The position numbers were made by a program, and so were the translations under genes. From Microbacterium sp. SD291 (GTDB lineage: Bacteria; Actinomycetota; Actinomycetes; Actinomycetales; Microbacteriaceae), in NCBI RefSeq assembly GCF_017355365.1, contig NZ_JADIJR010000030.1:1-36464 (forward strand): 36,464 nt of DNA. The letters are read 5' to 3'. Shown one piece after another: positions 25,039 to 33,398 of this stretch. The notes beneath the pieces were generated by a model that searched no databases, was not told the DNA's origin, and saw nothing but the letters and a program-made list of their open reading frames with translations. Position 1 is the first letter of the stretch. Each line of letters starts with the position of its first letter.

Positions 25039-25520
25039 TCAGCGGTGTGCTGCCACCACGCGTGCGACGGCTTCGCGCTCGGCATCCGTCGGCTCGGCGA
25101 TCGCCATCCGGCAGTGCGTGTCGACGACGTCGAGCACCCGGTAGGCCTCCTTCATGCGCGCCATGTCGCCGCCGATGAGGGAGACGACGTCGTCGACCGC
25201 GGCCTGGGCGGCGGCGATCGCGGTGGCGTCGCGGGAGCGGCCGGCGTCCGCCAGCGCCCGGAACGGCTTCGGGGTGACCGAGGACACACCGGAGACCACA
25301 CCCTGGGCGCCGACGCCGGCAGCGGCGATGAGGTCGCGATCCGCTCCCGTGTACAGCTCGAATTCTGCCGGCACGACCGCACGGTAGGCGGCGATCTCGT
25401 CGAGCGAGAGCTCGCTGATCTTCGCGCCCACCACGTTCGGCAGCTCGGACAGCCGCACCAGCAGCTCGGGAGACCGGGTTCCCGCTGCGGGCCGGATAGA
25501 CGTACAGGCGCCCGTCGCCG
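25039..25520 (-). pseudogene. Truncated DapA/KDG-aldolase family gene
   Basis: The C-terminal half of a dihydrodipicolinate synthase/N-acetylneuraminate lyase family protein is clear: SPELLVRLSELPNVVGAKIS, FELYTGADRDLIAAAGVGAQ and GVVSGVSSVTPKPFRALADA. The Lys of VVGAK is the Schiff-base position. The preceding conserved strand (GRLYVYPARSGNPVS) is present but in another frame; adding one C to the C-run near 25470 would join it to SPELLV. Everything N-terminal of that strand is absent, so about half of a normal 300-residue protein is lost. The frame is open upstream, but its translation shows no family resemblance. A GntR/FCD regulator nearby (26356-27021) is the usual partner of such aldolases in sugar-acid operons, suggesting a decayed operon. 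Confidence 0.75.
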
Positions 25521-25716
25521 ACGGCATCCGAGTCAACACACGCGGCCAACGGAGGGTACGTAGAACACCCGGGCGCAGGCGCAAACTGGGTCGTTCCGTG
25601 CCTTGACCTCATGGGTGCGGATGAAGGCGCTCACTCGCGAGGTGCGCATCAACCTCGGCCTTCGCCCCGAAGTCATGCCCCCCAAAGAGTGGACAGACAG
25701 TGCTGGTTCAGCGCGA

Positions 25717-25750
25717 TATCTTCAAAATGTTTGTCGAATCAATCGACAAA
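25717..25750 (+). promoter_or_regulatory. -10 and inverted-repeat operator
   Basis: TATCTT (25717-25722) could be a -10. It is followed by TTTGTCGA-ATCAA-TCGACAAA (25730-25750), a perfect 8-bp inverted repeat at the expected transcription start. Half-sites with GT...AC spacing recall GntR-type operators. It would control the mini-ORF and the small membrane gene downstream. Confidence 0.45.
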
Positions 25751-25773
25751 CAGTCGATCGGAGGAAATCAATC

Positions 25774-25818
25774 GTGCTAGATACCATGGGTTGGCCGACA
25801 GCAAACGGCTGGAAGTAG
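25774..25818 (+). CDS. Possible 14-residue peptide ORF
   Basis: A GTG 9 nt after GGAGG opens MLDTMGWPTANGWK, ending at TAG 28 bp before the small membrane gene. The promoter-like sequence and operator upstream and the ribosome-binding site favour expression, but so short an ORF can arise by chance. An overlapping alternative, ATG 25727 to TAG 25780 (MFVESIDKQSIGGNQSC), lacks a good ribosome-binding site. It could be a leader peptide or a peptide product; no homology is claimed. Confidence 0.25.
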   Translation: MLDTMGWPTANGWK

Positions 25819-25846
25819 CCGAGGCCTCATCCGAGGGAGCACCAAG

Positions 25847-26074
25847 ATGAATCCGCTCATGCCCAGCCCGCTCGACATCGCAATCTCGATGATCGCTATC
25901 GGCGCGCTGGCCTATTCCATCTCCGCGATTGTCGATCTTGTGCGCTTGCGTCACGCGCGAGGAGTGAGGTTTCTCGCGTGGATCCTGATCGTCATTTTGT
26001 TGCCGGTAGCTGGGGCTAGCATTTGGTGGTTCTGGGGACGATCCGCATCGGAATGCGGAGCTGCCGACATCTGA
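25847..26074 (+). CDS. Small membrane protein, PLD-nuclease N-terminal (PLDNc)-like
   Basis: The 75-residue protein has two membrane spans, IAISMIAIGALAYSISAIVDLVRL (about 11-34) and FLAWILIVILLPVAGASIWWFW (about 42-63). Between them is a basic loop RHARG. The pattern of aromatic or hydrophobic span, charged loop, W-x3-ILLPVxG and W at the end matches the PLDNc motif found at the N-terminus of cardiolipin synthases and as free small proteins, some linked to bacteriocin immunity or anti-sigma operons. GGGAG lies before the ATG. The neighbouring mini-ORF and operator may form one unit with it. Two hairpins follow. The function is unknown. Confidence 0.7.
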   Translation: MNPLMPSPLDIAISMIAIGALAYSISAIVDLVRLRHARGVRFLAWILIVILLPVAGASIWWFWGRSASECGAADI

Positions 26075-26105
26075 CGAGGTAAGTCGCCGAGGAGAGCCCG
26101 ACGGA

Positions 26106-26161
26106 GAGATGCCTGCCGCAAGGCCTGCATCTCCCCGTTGCCTGCTGAGTCGAATCAGCAG
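26106..26161 (+). terminator. Tandem hairpins after the small membrane gene
   Basis: First hairpin: GAGATGC (26106-26112) pairs with GCATCTC (26127-26133), topped after a CT/CT internal loop by GCC-GCAA-GGC, a GNRA tetraloop. Second hairpin: CTGCTGA (26142-26148) pairs with TCAGCAG (26155-26161). They probably end the rightward transcript. Confidence 0.5.
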
Positions 26162-26327
26162 ATTCCTCAACTGATCCGAGCTCTCCGACTTGACCGGAAG
26201 AGTGCAGACCCCGGGTCGCAGGGACTGCGGCGAACTCGAGCCCGCACCGGACCATGCTCGTGAACCTGGCGGCGGCACGCGACGCCTCGGATGCTACGGC
26301 AGAAAGTGCGGGCGGGCCAACAGAGAT

Positions 26328-26348
26328 GCGGATCTTCTACTGATCCGC
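26328..26348 (-). terminator. Terminator of the GntR gene
   Basis: GCGGATC (26328-26334) is perfectly complementary to GATCCGC (26342-26348) with a 7-nt loop, 7 bp beyond the GntR stop codon. Confidence 0.5.
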
Positions 26349-26355
26349 GGCCGGC

Positions 26356-27021
26356 TCAGCCCCGACGCTCGGCGAGTTCGCTGAGCATCCGGTCGCGAGC
26401 GCCGTCCAGGTGCGCGGTGAGCACCTCGGCGGCCTCCTCCGGAGTGCCGGTGCGCATCACGTCCATCAGCGTCCGGTGATCGCCGGATGACTCGTGCAGG
26501 TCGTCGTCGTGATTGATCGTGACCTCGAGGAGCGCGGTGAAGGTCGGCAGGTACTGGTTCCAGGCACCCTGCAGCCGCGGGTGGTCGGCGAGAGCGTAGA
26601 TCTGCGAGTGGAACTCGAGGTCCGCGGCGACGAACGCGGCGTGGTCGCCGGCATCCGCTGCCTCGCCCATCCGCGCGACCGCCGCCGCCATCGCCTGCCA
26701 GCGCGCGTCGTCGTCCACGCGCATCGCACGGGACAGCGCGAGCTGCTCCAGCGCGCCGCGGAGACTGTAGAGCTGATCGACGTCGTCGCCGGTCAGGCCG
26801 GTGATGTACACGCCTCGCGGCCGCTGCACCTCGACCAGCTTCTCGAAGCTGAGCTGGGTCAGAGCGTCGCGGATGGGCCCGCGGCTCACCGAGAACTCCT
26901 CGGCCAGCGCCTCCTCGGTGATGCGGGCGCCGAGGGCGAGTTCGCCCCGGACGATGCGCTGGCGCAGCACGCGCGCCACCTGGGCGCCGAGGGATTCGCC
27001 TCGCTGCACTGTCTGGGTCAC
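26356..27021 (-). CDS. GntR-family regulator, FCD (FadR) subfamily
   Basis: The 221-residue protein has a winged HTH at the N-terminus (SLGAQVARVLRQRIVRGELA, ITEEALAEEFSVSRGPIRDA, and the wing QRPRGVYITGL) and an all-helical FCD domain with the metal-binding His positions in DLEFHSQIYALADHPRL and ESSGDHRTLMDVM and a final helix with LTAHLDGAR. FCD regulators usually sense organic or sugar acids. Start is a GTG at 27021 with GGAGGT upstream. A near-palindrome over its promoter suggests autoregulation. The divergent Pr6Pr-like gene may share control. The decayed DapA-family gene at 25039 may have been its original target. Confidence 0.9.
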   Translation of the reverse strand: MTQTVQRGESLGAQVARVLRQRIVRGELALGARITEEALAEEFSVSRGPIRDALTQLSFEKLVEVQRPRGVYITGLTGDDVDQLYSLRGALEQLALSRAMRVDDDARWQAMAAAVARMGEAADAGDHAAFVAADLEFHSQIYALADHPRLQGAWNQYLPTFTALLEVTINHDDDLHESSGDHRTLMDVMRTGTPEEAAEVLTAHLDGARDRMLSELAERRG

Positions 27022-27029
27022 GGTGACCT

Positions 27030-27060
27030 CCTGTTAACCGTTGACAGGATACACACACCT
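27030..27060 (-). promoter_or_regulatory. GntR operator and promoter
   Basis: CCTGTTAA-CCG-TTGACAGG (27030-27048) is a palindrome with one mismatched pair, beside the GntR start codon. On the minus strand TATCCT overlapping its outer edge (about 27046-27051) is a -10 candidate, so a bound dimer would block its own transcription. Confidence 0.55.
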
Positions 27061-27072
27061 TCCGCTTCTCCG

Positions 27073-27078
27073 TAGACT
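27073..27078 (+). promoter_or_regulatory. -10 element upstream of the Pr6Pr-like gene
   Basis: TAGACT fits TANNNT and ends 6 nt before an ATG at 27085 that opens a short upstream ORF; the geometry is that of a leaderless promoter. Confidence 0.4.
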
Positions 27079-27084
27079 CGCGGG

Positions 27085-27117
27085 ATGGGACGCCAGCGTG
27101 GCGGAAGGGGATGCTGA
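27085..27117 (+). CDS. Possible leaderless 10-codon upstream ORF
   Basis: ATG at 27085, 6 nt past a -10 candidate, encodes MGRQRGGRGC and stops at 27115-27117, only 4 nt before the GTG I take as the start of the membrane protein. The Arg/Gly content follows the base composition. It may couple or tune translation of the next gene, or be a chance frame. Confidence 0.3.
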   Translation: MGRQRGGRGC

Positions 27118-27121
27118 GACG

Positions 27122-27766
27122 GTGACGGCACGGACGGTCTTCGGCGCACTGCGCCTGGCCGGAGCGATCGCGTGCGCGGCCGCCCTCGTGCACCGGCTGT
27201 TCTGGGGGCTGAGCTCGCGCACCATCGCCGGTGAGAACTTCTTCGCGTACCTCACGGTCGAATCGAACTGCGCGCTCGTCGTCATCCTCGTGATCGGAGC
27301 GGTGCTCGCGTTCAGCCGCGCGACCGATCCTCGGTGGTTCACGGTCGCGCTCGCGCTCGTGCTGACCTGGACCATCACGGCCGGCCTCGCCTTCGCGCTC
27401 ATCGTGTGGCAGGCGGGCGTCCGCGGCATCCGCGTCGACGTGCCGTGGTCCGACCATCTGCTGCACTTCTGGCTGCCGGCCTGCACGGCGCTCGCCTGGG
27501 TGCTGACCCCCGGGCATCGCGGCGTGCCCTGGTGGGTCATCCCCACGTCACTCGCCTTTCCGCTCGCATGGGGCGGCGTGACTCTCTGGCGCGGTCCCGC
27601 CGTCGGGTGGTATCCCTACTACTTCCTCGATCCGCGGCAGGTCGCCGGTCCCCTGGAGTTCCTGGTCACGAGTGCGATCGCGCTGTCGATCTTCGCGATC
27701 GTCGCGACAGTGCTGGTCGTGATCAGCAGGCTGCGAAGGCACGGCCACCCGCGGCCGCCGGTGTGA
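27122..27766 (+). CDS. Pr6Pr family membrane protein
   Basis: The protein (214 residues from the GTG at 27122) has six membrane spans, beginning LAGAIACAAALVHRLFWGL and including FFAYLTVESNCALVVILVIGAVLAF and LEFLVTSAIALSIFAIVATVLVVIS. The motifs FFAYLTVESN, DHLLHFWLPACTALAWVL and the VGWYPYYFLDP segment are hallmarks of the Pr6Pr family, six-span proteins of actinobacteria with no known function. GGAAGGGG upstream serves as a ribosome-binding site for the GTG; a start at GTG 27098 or the far upstream TTG is possible but would add a polar tail inside the GntR operator region. It converges on the amine-oxidase gene. Confidence 0.85.
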   Translation: MTARTVFGALRLAGAIACAAALVHRLFWGLSSRTIAGENFFAYLTVESNCALVVILVIGAVLAFSRATDPRWFTVALALVLTWTITAGLAFALIVWQAGVRGIRVDVPWSDHLLHFWLPACTALAWVLTPGHRGVPWWVIPTSLAFPLAWGGVTLWRGPAVGWYPYYFLDPRQVAGPLEFLVTSAIALSIFAIVATVLVVISRLRRHGHPRPPV

Positions 27767-27773
27767 CGCGCGA

Positions 27774-29150
27774 TCAGCCCTGAGGCGAGACGAACGGGGT
27801 CAGCGAGGCGATCGCCGCGGCCAGCGCCTCGTCGTCGTCGAGTTCGGCGAACTCCTCCGCCGCGGCTCCGCCGACGACCCCGACCAGGACGTTCTCGCCG
27901 GTCGACGGCGCGAGGTTGAACCAGGTGCGGATCATCGCATCGCCGCCCACCACGTGCCAGATCGCGGCGTCCGTCTCGGCGACCGGATCGTCGAATCGGA
28001 GCCAGATGCTCTCGATGCGCCCCATCTCGAGCGACGCGATCGCGCCACGGTGGCTGAACGGCAGCGGCGGCGAGAACTCGATGCCGTCGCCCTTCAGCAC
28101 GCCGAGCGGCACGGTGACGATCACCCTGTCGAAGGAGAGCGACTCCCCCGTCGCGATGCCGAGGCTCACCCCGGCGTCGTCGTAGACGACACGCGAGACG
28201 GGCGACGAGAGACTGACCTTCGCGCCCTCCAGCAGCGATTCGAACACGGCGGCCAGATCGCCGAGCGGCGCCGAGCGCGTCTCGGCGGGCAGCGCCGGCG
28301 GGAACCAGGACGACGCCTGATCCGCTTCGATGCCCGTCGTCGCGGCGACCGAGGCGATCAGTGCGGCGAGCGCCGGGTCATCCGGGTCGGCACCGGCATC
28401 GGTCAGGGCCTGCTCGAGCGAGATGTCCGCCGGCAGGAGCTGTGCCGAGGCCACGGCATCCGCGATCCGCTGCCCGGGCAGCGGCTCGATCTCGCCTTCG
28501 CCGTCGGCCGAGCGCCAGGACGACACGGACAGGGGCTGGACGCGGATGTCGAGCGCGTTCAGCCGCTCGCTCATCCCGCCGTCAGTCTCGCCGAGCAGCC
28601 AGCCGCCGAGCTGCGCGGGGAAAGGCCACGACTCGTCCTCGACGACCGAATGCACGCGCCCGCCGACGCGGTCGCGTGCCTCGAAGACGGTCACGGTCAG
28701 GCCGGACTCGGCCAGGCGCGATGCGGCGGCGGAGCCTGAGAGACCCGCGCCGACGATCGCGATCCGCTCACCGTCTCCGGCGACGCCCAGCAGGTTCTCC
28801 GCGGCGCGGACGCCGGAGCGCAGGGCGGCGCCCATGGTGCCTGCCGCCTCGACATCCGTCGCTTCGCCGCCGAGGAACACCCGGCGCTCGATCGGCTCGG
28901 TGAGCACCTCGCGCGCGGTCGACTGGGTGCCGACGGGGACGAAGCTCACGGCGCCGAGCGCGAACGGATCAGTGGTCCAGGCGCTCCGCGCGACAGCGGT
29001 GGGCGTGAGCCCGTCACCGCTGGCCGTCGGCGTCGGCGAAGGAGTGGAGGGCGTGGGTGTGGGCGCCGGTTCCGGGGTGCAGGAGGCCAGCAGCACTCCG
29101 AGGGCGCCGGATCCGGCGCCGATCAGCAGAGTTCGACGCGTGATCCTCAT
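27774..29150 (-). CDS. Tat-exported flavin amine oxidase lipoprotein, apparently circularly permuted
   Basis: The 458-residue protein starts with a Tat/lipoprotein signal (RRTLLIGAGSGALGVLLASC; twin Arg 5-6, lipid Cys 24) and a Pro/Thr/Ser linker. Residues 48-125 (AWTTDPFALGAVSF, RVFLGGEAT at 90-98, TMGAALRSGVRAA) match what is normally the extreme C-terminus of flavin monoamine oxidases. Only then comes the normal N-terminus: FAD Rossmann motif IVGAGLSGSAAASRLAESG (132-150), FEARDRVGGR (156-165), and the substrate domain, ending at ASLTPFVSPQG just where the W..DP motif would follow. All parts of the FAD site are present, in rotated order. It should oxidise an amine at the outer face of the membrane, releasing H2O2; the substrate is unknown. 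A -10-like TATCGT (29160-29165) lies 9 nt upstream. Confidence 0.85.
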   Translation of the reverse strand: MRITRRTLLIGAGSGALGVLLASCTPEPAPTPTPSTPSPTPTASGDGLTPTAVARSAWTTDPFALGAVSFVPVGTQSTAREVLTEPIERRVFLGGEATDVEAAGTMGAALRSGVRAAENLLGVAGDGERIAIVGAGLSGSAAASRLAESGLTVTVFEARDRVGGRVHSVVEDESWPFPAQLGGWLLGETDGGMSERLNALDIRVQPLSVSSWRSADGEGEIEPLPGQRIADAVASAQLLPADISLEQALTDAGADPDDPALAALIASVAATTGIEADQASSWFPPALPAETRSAPLGDLAAVFESLLEGAKVSLSSPVSRVVYDDAGVSLGIATGESLSFDRVIVTVPLGVLKGDGIEFSPPLPFSHRGAIASLEMGRIESIWLRFDDPVAETDAAIWHVVGGDAMIRTWFNLAPSTGENVLVGVVGGAAAEEFAELDDDEALAAAIASLTPFVSPQG

Positions 29151-29170
29151 CGTGTCGCAACGATACCGTG

Positions 29171-29190
29171 CGCGGCCCGTTCCGGCCGCG
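29171..29190 (-). terminator. Terminator of the dnaK operon
   Basis: CGCGGCC (29171-29177) is perfectly complementary to GGCCGCG (29184-29190) with the loop CGTTCC, directly adjoining the hspR stop codon. It separates the heat-shock operon from the amine-oxidase promoter. Confidence 0.5.
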
Positions 29191-29619
29191 TCAGTTCCGG
29201 CCGCGCGGATCCCAGAGGACGATCTCGGTGGAGCGGCGGATGCGGCGGCCGGTCGGCATCGGGACGACGCCAGACGAGCCGGCGGCGAAGACCCGCACGC
29301 CGGGGCGGCTCTCGCGCTCGGCGCGCAGCGCGCCCTCGAGCTGGGTGATGCGGCTGCGCAGGGCCCGGTTCTCGTCTTCCAGGTCGAGCAGCCGGGCGAT
29401 GGCGGGAAGGCTCATGCCCTCGGACGACAGCTGAGCCACCTCGCGGAGCTGCTCGATGTTGCGCGTCGAATAGCGGCGGGATCCGCCTGAGGTTCGGCCG
29501 GGCACGACCAGTCCGATGCGGTCGTACTGCCGCAGCGTCTGCGGGTGCATTCCCGCGAGCTCGGCCGCGACGGCGATCGCGAACACCGGGGTGTCGGCAT
29601 CCATGCGTCGCTCAGCCAT
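29191..29619 (-). CDS. hspR: HspR heat-shock repressor (MerR family)
   Basis: The 142-residue protein has a MerR-type HTH: FAIAVAAELAGMHPQTLRQY (13-32), DRIGLVVPGRTSGGSRRYS and IEQLREVAQLSSEGMSLPAI. A coiled coil LEDENRALRSRITQLEGALR follows. MHPQTLRQYDRIGL is diagnostic of HspR, which with DnaK as co-repressor binds HAIR sequences and shuts off dnaK operons in the absence of stress. It is the last gene of the operon, 33 bp after dnaJ, so it represses its own synthesis through the HAIR sites at 33235 and 33288. ATG 29619 follows GGAGG at a slightly long distance. Confidence 0.95.
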   Translation of the reverse strand: MAERRMDADTPVFAIAVAAELAGMHPQTLRQYDRIGLVVPGRTSGGSRRYSTRNIEQLREVAQLSSEGMSLPAIARLLDLEDENRALRSRITQLEGALRAERESRPGVRVFAAGSSGVVPMPTGRRIRRSTEIVLWDPRGRN

Positions 29620-29652
29620 GGTCCTGCACCTCCGTCCCCGGTGCCGCGGTCG

Positions 29653-30636
29653 TCATCGTCGCGCCTTCGCCATCAGGTCGGCGCGCGGGTTCTCGGCAGG
29701 CTCGAGGGACTGGAACTTCTCCAGCGCCTCGCGCGCCGCCTCGTCGAGGTGCGACGGCACCGCGATCTGCAGCTCGGCGAGCAGGTCGCCGGTGCCTTTC
29801 GTGGTGGTGACGCCGCGCCCCTTGACGCGCAGCACGCGGCCGGACGGGGTGCCGGGGGCGACCCGCAGCCTGACGGCCTCGCCGCTGAGCGTCGGGACCT
29901 CGATGGTCGCGCCGAGCGCGGCCTCGGTGAACGTCACCGGCACCACCACGCGGAGGTTCAGGCCTTCGCGGCTGAACACCGGATGCGGGCGCACCGTGAT
30001 CTGCACCACGATGTCGCCGCTCTCCCCGCCGTCGGGCGAGGGGCGGCCTCGTCCGCGGAGCTTGATCTTCTGGCCGTCGGCGACGCCGGCGGGGATCTTC
30101 ACCTTGAACGGCTTGCCGTCTTCACCCTGCAGCGTGATGGTCTCACCCTGCACGGCGGTGACGAAGTCGATCGTGGTGCGCGCGGTGACGTCGGCGCCGC
30201 GCTGCGGGCCGCCGAATCCGCGGAACCCGCCGGACGTCTGCCCGAACCGGCCGGTGCCGAAGCTGCCGCCCTGGCCCTGGTTGAACATCGCGAAGATATC
30301 CTCGAAGTCGGCGGGCTGCCCACGGCTGGACTGCCCGAACCGGCTGAACACGTCTTCGAAGCCCCCGGCGCCCTGGCCGCCCGCGGTGAAGCGGGCGCCG
30401 GAGCCCATGGCACGGATCTCGTCGTACTCCTTGCGCTGCTCGGCATCGGAGAGCACCGAGTACGCCTCGCTGATCTCCTTGAACTTCGCCTCGGCCGCGG
30501 CATCGCCCTGATTGGAATCCGGGTGATACTTGCGGGCGAGCTTGCGGTACGTCTTCTTGAGATCGGCGTCGCTGACGGTCTTCGTGACCCCGAGGATCTT
30601 GTAGAAGTCCTTGTCGAACCAGTCCTGGCTAGCCAT
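29653..30636 (-). CDS. dnaJ: DnaJ-type co-chaperone without zinc finger
   Basis: The 327-residue protein has an N-terminal J domain with the HPD motif (H38-P39-D40 in KYHPDSN), a Gly/Phe-rich linker (GFEDVFSRFG to FRGFGGPQRG, about 85-150) and two C-terminal beta-barrel domains (RTTIDFVTAVQGE..., LNLRVVVPVTFTEAALGATI). There is no cysteine at all, hence no CxxCxGxG zinc repeats: it is of the class II/CbpA type. It stimulates the DnaK ATPase and delivers substrates. ATG 30636 follows AGGGGA; a frame open further upstream overlaps grpE and is rejected. It sits 7 bp after grpE in the operon. Confidence 0.95.
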   Translation of the reverse strand: MASQDWFDKDFYKILGVTKTVSDADLKKTYRKLARKYHPDSNQGDAAAEAKFKEISEAYSVLSDAEQRKEYDEIRAMGSGARFTAGGQGAGGFEDVFSRFGQSSRGQPADFEDIFAMFNQGQGGSFGTGRFGQTSGGFRGFGGPQRGADVTARTTIDFVTAVQGETITLQGEDGKPFKVKIPAGVADGQKIKLRGRGRPSPDGGESGDIVVQITVRPHPVFSREGLNLRVVVPVTFTEAALGATIEVPTLSGEAVRLRVAPGTPSGRVLRVKGRGVTTTKGTGDLLAELQIAVPSHLDEAAREALEKFQSLEPAENPRADLMAKARR

Positions 30637-30643
30637 CTGTCCC

Positions 30644-31300
30644 CTACTCGGCCGGTACGGCGACGACGACCTTCGCCGGGCGCAGCTCGATGTCTCCGAG
30701 GCGGTAACCCACCTCGACGACCTCGAGGATGGTCGTCTTCTCGACACCGGGAGTGGGCTGCTGGAAGATCGCCTCGTGGCGCTGCGGGTCGAACTCCTCG
30801 CCCTTCTCACCGTAGGAGGCGACGCCGAGGCGCTCGACCACGGACCGCACCTTCTCGGCGATCACGGCGAAGGGTGTGCCCTCGACGAGGTCGCCGTGCT
30901 GGTCGGCGCGGGCGAGATCGTCGAGCACCGGGATGAGGCCCTTGGCGGCCTCGCCCTTGGCGCGCTCGATCTCCACCTGACGCTGCTCCTCGGTGCGGCG
31001 GCGGTAGTTCGCGTACTCGGCCTGCAGGCGCTTGAGGTCGTTCAGCAGGGTCGACTCGAGGTCGGCGAGCACGGCGTCCTCCGCCGCGGCCTCGCCGGTC
31101 TGCGCGGTGCCGAGGATGTCGTCGACCGTGAGGTCGTCGGCATCGTCGACCGTGAGGTCGTCGTCGGAGCCCTCGGCGGCCTTGGCCTCGGTGGAGTCCG
31201 GGTTCTGCGGCGCGGGGCCGGATGCCTGAGCATCCGACCCCTCGCCGGACCCTTCGACAGGCTCAGGGACCGAGCCATCTTCGAAGTTCTTGTCCGTCAT
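30644..31300 (-). CDS. grpE: Nucleotide-exchange factor GrpE
   Basis: The 218-residue protein has the GrpE layout: a disordered acidic N-terminus (to about 75), a long coiled-coil helix (LLNDLKRLQAEYANYRRRTE), and the beta-wing with IPVLDDLARADQHGDL, ...GEEFDPQRHEAIFQQPTPGV and TILEVVEVGYRLGDIELRPAKVVVA. It releases ADP from DnaK. The N-terminal tail contains PEPVEGS, translated from a REP-like repeat at 31247-31272. The ATG at 31300 is 2 bp from the dnaK stop, within the loop of a predicted mRNA hairpin built by that repeat and its inverted partner at 31314. Confidence 0.96.
   Translation of the reverse strand: MTDKNFEDGSVPEPVEGSGEGSDAQASGPAPQNPDSTEAKAAEGSDDDLTVDDADDLTVDDILGTAQTGEAAAEDAVLADLESTLLNDLKRLQAEYANYRRRTEEQRQVEIERAKGEAAKGLIPVLDDLARADQHGDLVEGTPFAVIAEKVRSVVERLGVASYGEKGEEFDPQRHEAIFQQPTPGVEKTTILEVVEVGYRLGDIELRPAKVVVAVPAE
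31247..31272. repeat. REP-like dispersed repeat (copy 3) in grpE
   Basis: CCCTTCGACAGGCTCAGGGA with flanking GGA and CCG. It lies in the grpE 5' coding part. It is the inverted partner of the copy at 31314-31336: over 22 bp (31247-31268 with 31315-31336) they differ from perfect complementarity at one position, which is a G-U pair in the mRNA. Confidence 0.75.
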
Positions 31301-31302
31301 GA

Positions 31303-33186
<1,884 letters not shown>

Positions 33187-33234
33187 GTGTTTCTCCTTGT
33201 TCTGTGGTCTGGAAGTCTGCGGCGACGCAGGAAA

Positions 33235-33255
33235 CCTGAGTCGCGATGACTCAAC
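33235..33255 (-). promoter_or_regulatory. HAIR element 1 (HspR operator)
   Basis: CCTGAGT-N7-ACTCAAC, compared with the consensus CTTGAGT-N7-ACTCAAG, overlaps the -10 region of the dnaK promoter and the start of its leader. Confidence 0.8.
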
Positions 33256-33282
33256 TGTACAGAAGGGTGCGGACGCTGTCAA
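33254..33282 (-). promoter_or_regulatory. dnaK operon promoter
   Basis: On the minus strand a consensus -35 TTGACA (33277-33282), 17-bp spacer and -10 TACAGT (33254-33259). The leader is about 60 nt. It is flanked and overlapped by two HAIR elements, so it is a housekeeping-sigma promoter controlled by repression. Confidence 0.85.
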
Positions 33283-33287
33283 ACAAA

Positions 33288-33308
33288 GTTGATACGTGCC
33301 GACTCAAG
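33288..33308 (-). promoter_or_regulatory. HAIR element 2 (HspR operator)
   Basis: GTTGATA-N7-ACTCAAG has one perfect and one partial half-site with exact 7-nt spacing, just upstream of the -35 hexamer of the dnaK promoter. Confidence 0.65.
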
Positions 33309-33398
33309 TTCTGGGGTAGAGGCCTTCGGATTGACCCCGCGCGCAGTCGCACTAATGTTTCTCCTGGGGATCGACAGCACGGCTGGGGAGGCGGGAAC

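Larger units (their letters stand above)
25521..25846. other. Islet without conserved genes, apparently lower GC
   Basis: This 326-bp stretch lies between the aldolase remnant and a small membrane gene. It appears less GC-rich than its neighbours. It contains a candidate promoter, an inverted repeat and a mini-ORF, listed separately. No transposase, att site or other mobility gene is seen. It could be a scar of the event that removed the aldolase N-terminus. Confidence 0.45.
26075..26355. other. Intergenic region with hairpins, no gene seen
   Basis: The 281-bp gap between the small membrane gene and the convergent GntR gene holds three stem-loops, listed separately. I see no convincing ORF or RNA family; long frames here have no start signals. 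Confidence 0.5.

Noticed and set aside
25603..25818. A 71-residue frame in the islet
   Set aside because: No ribosome-binding site or family match; only its last 14 codons have a plausible start.
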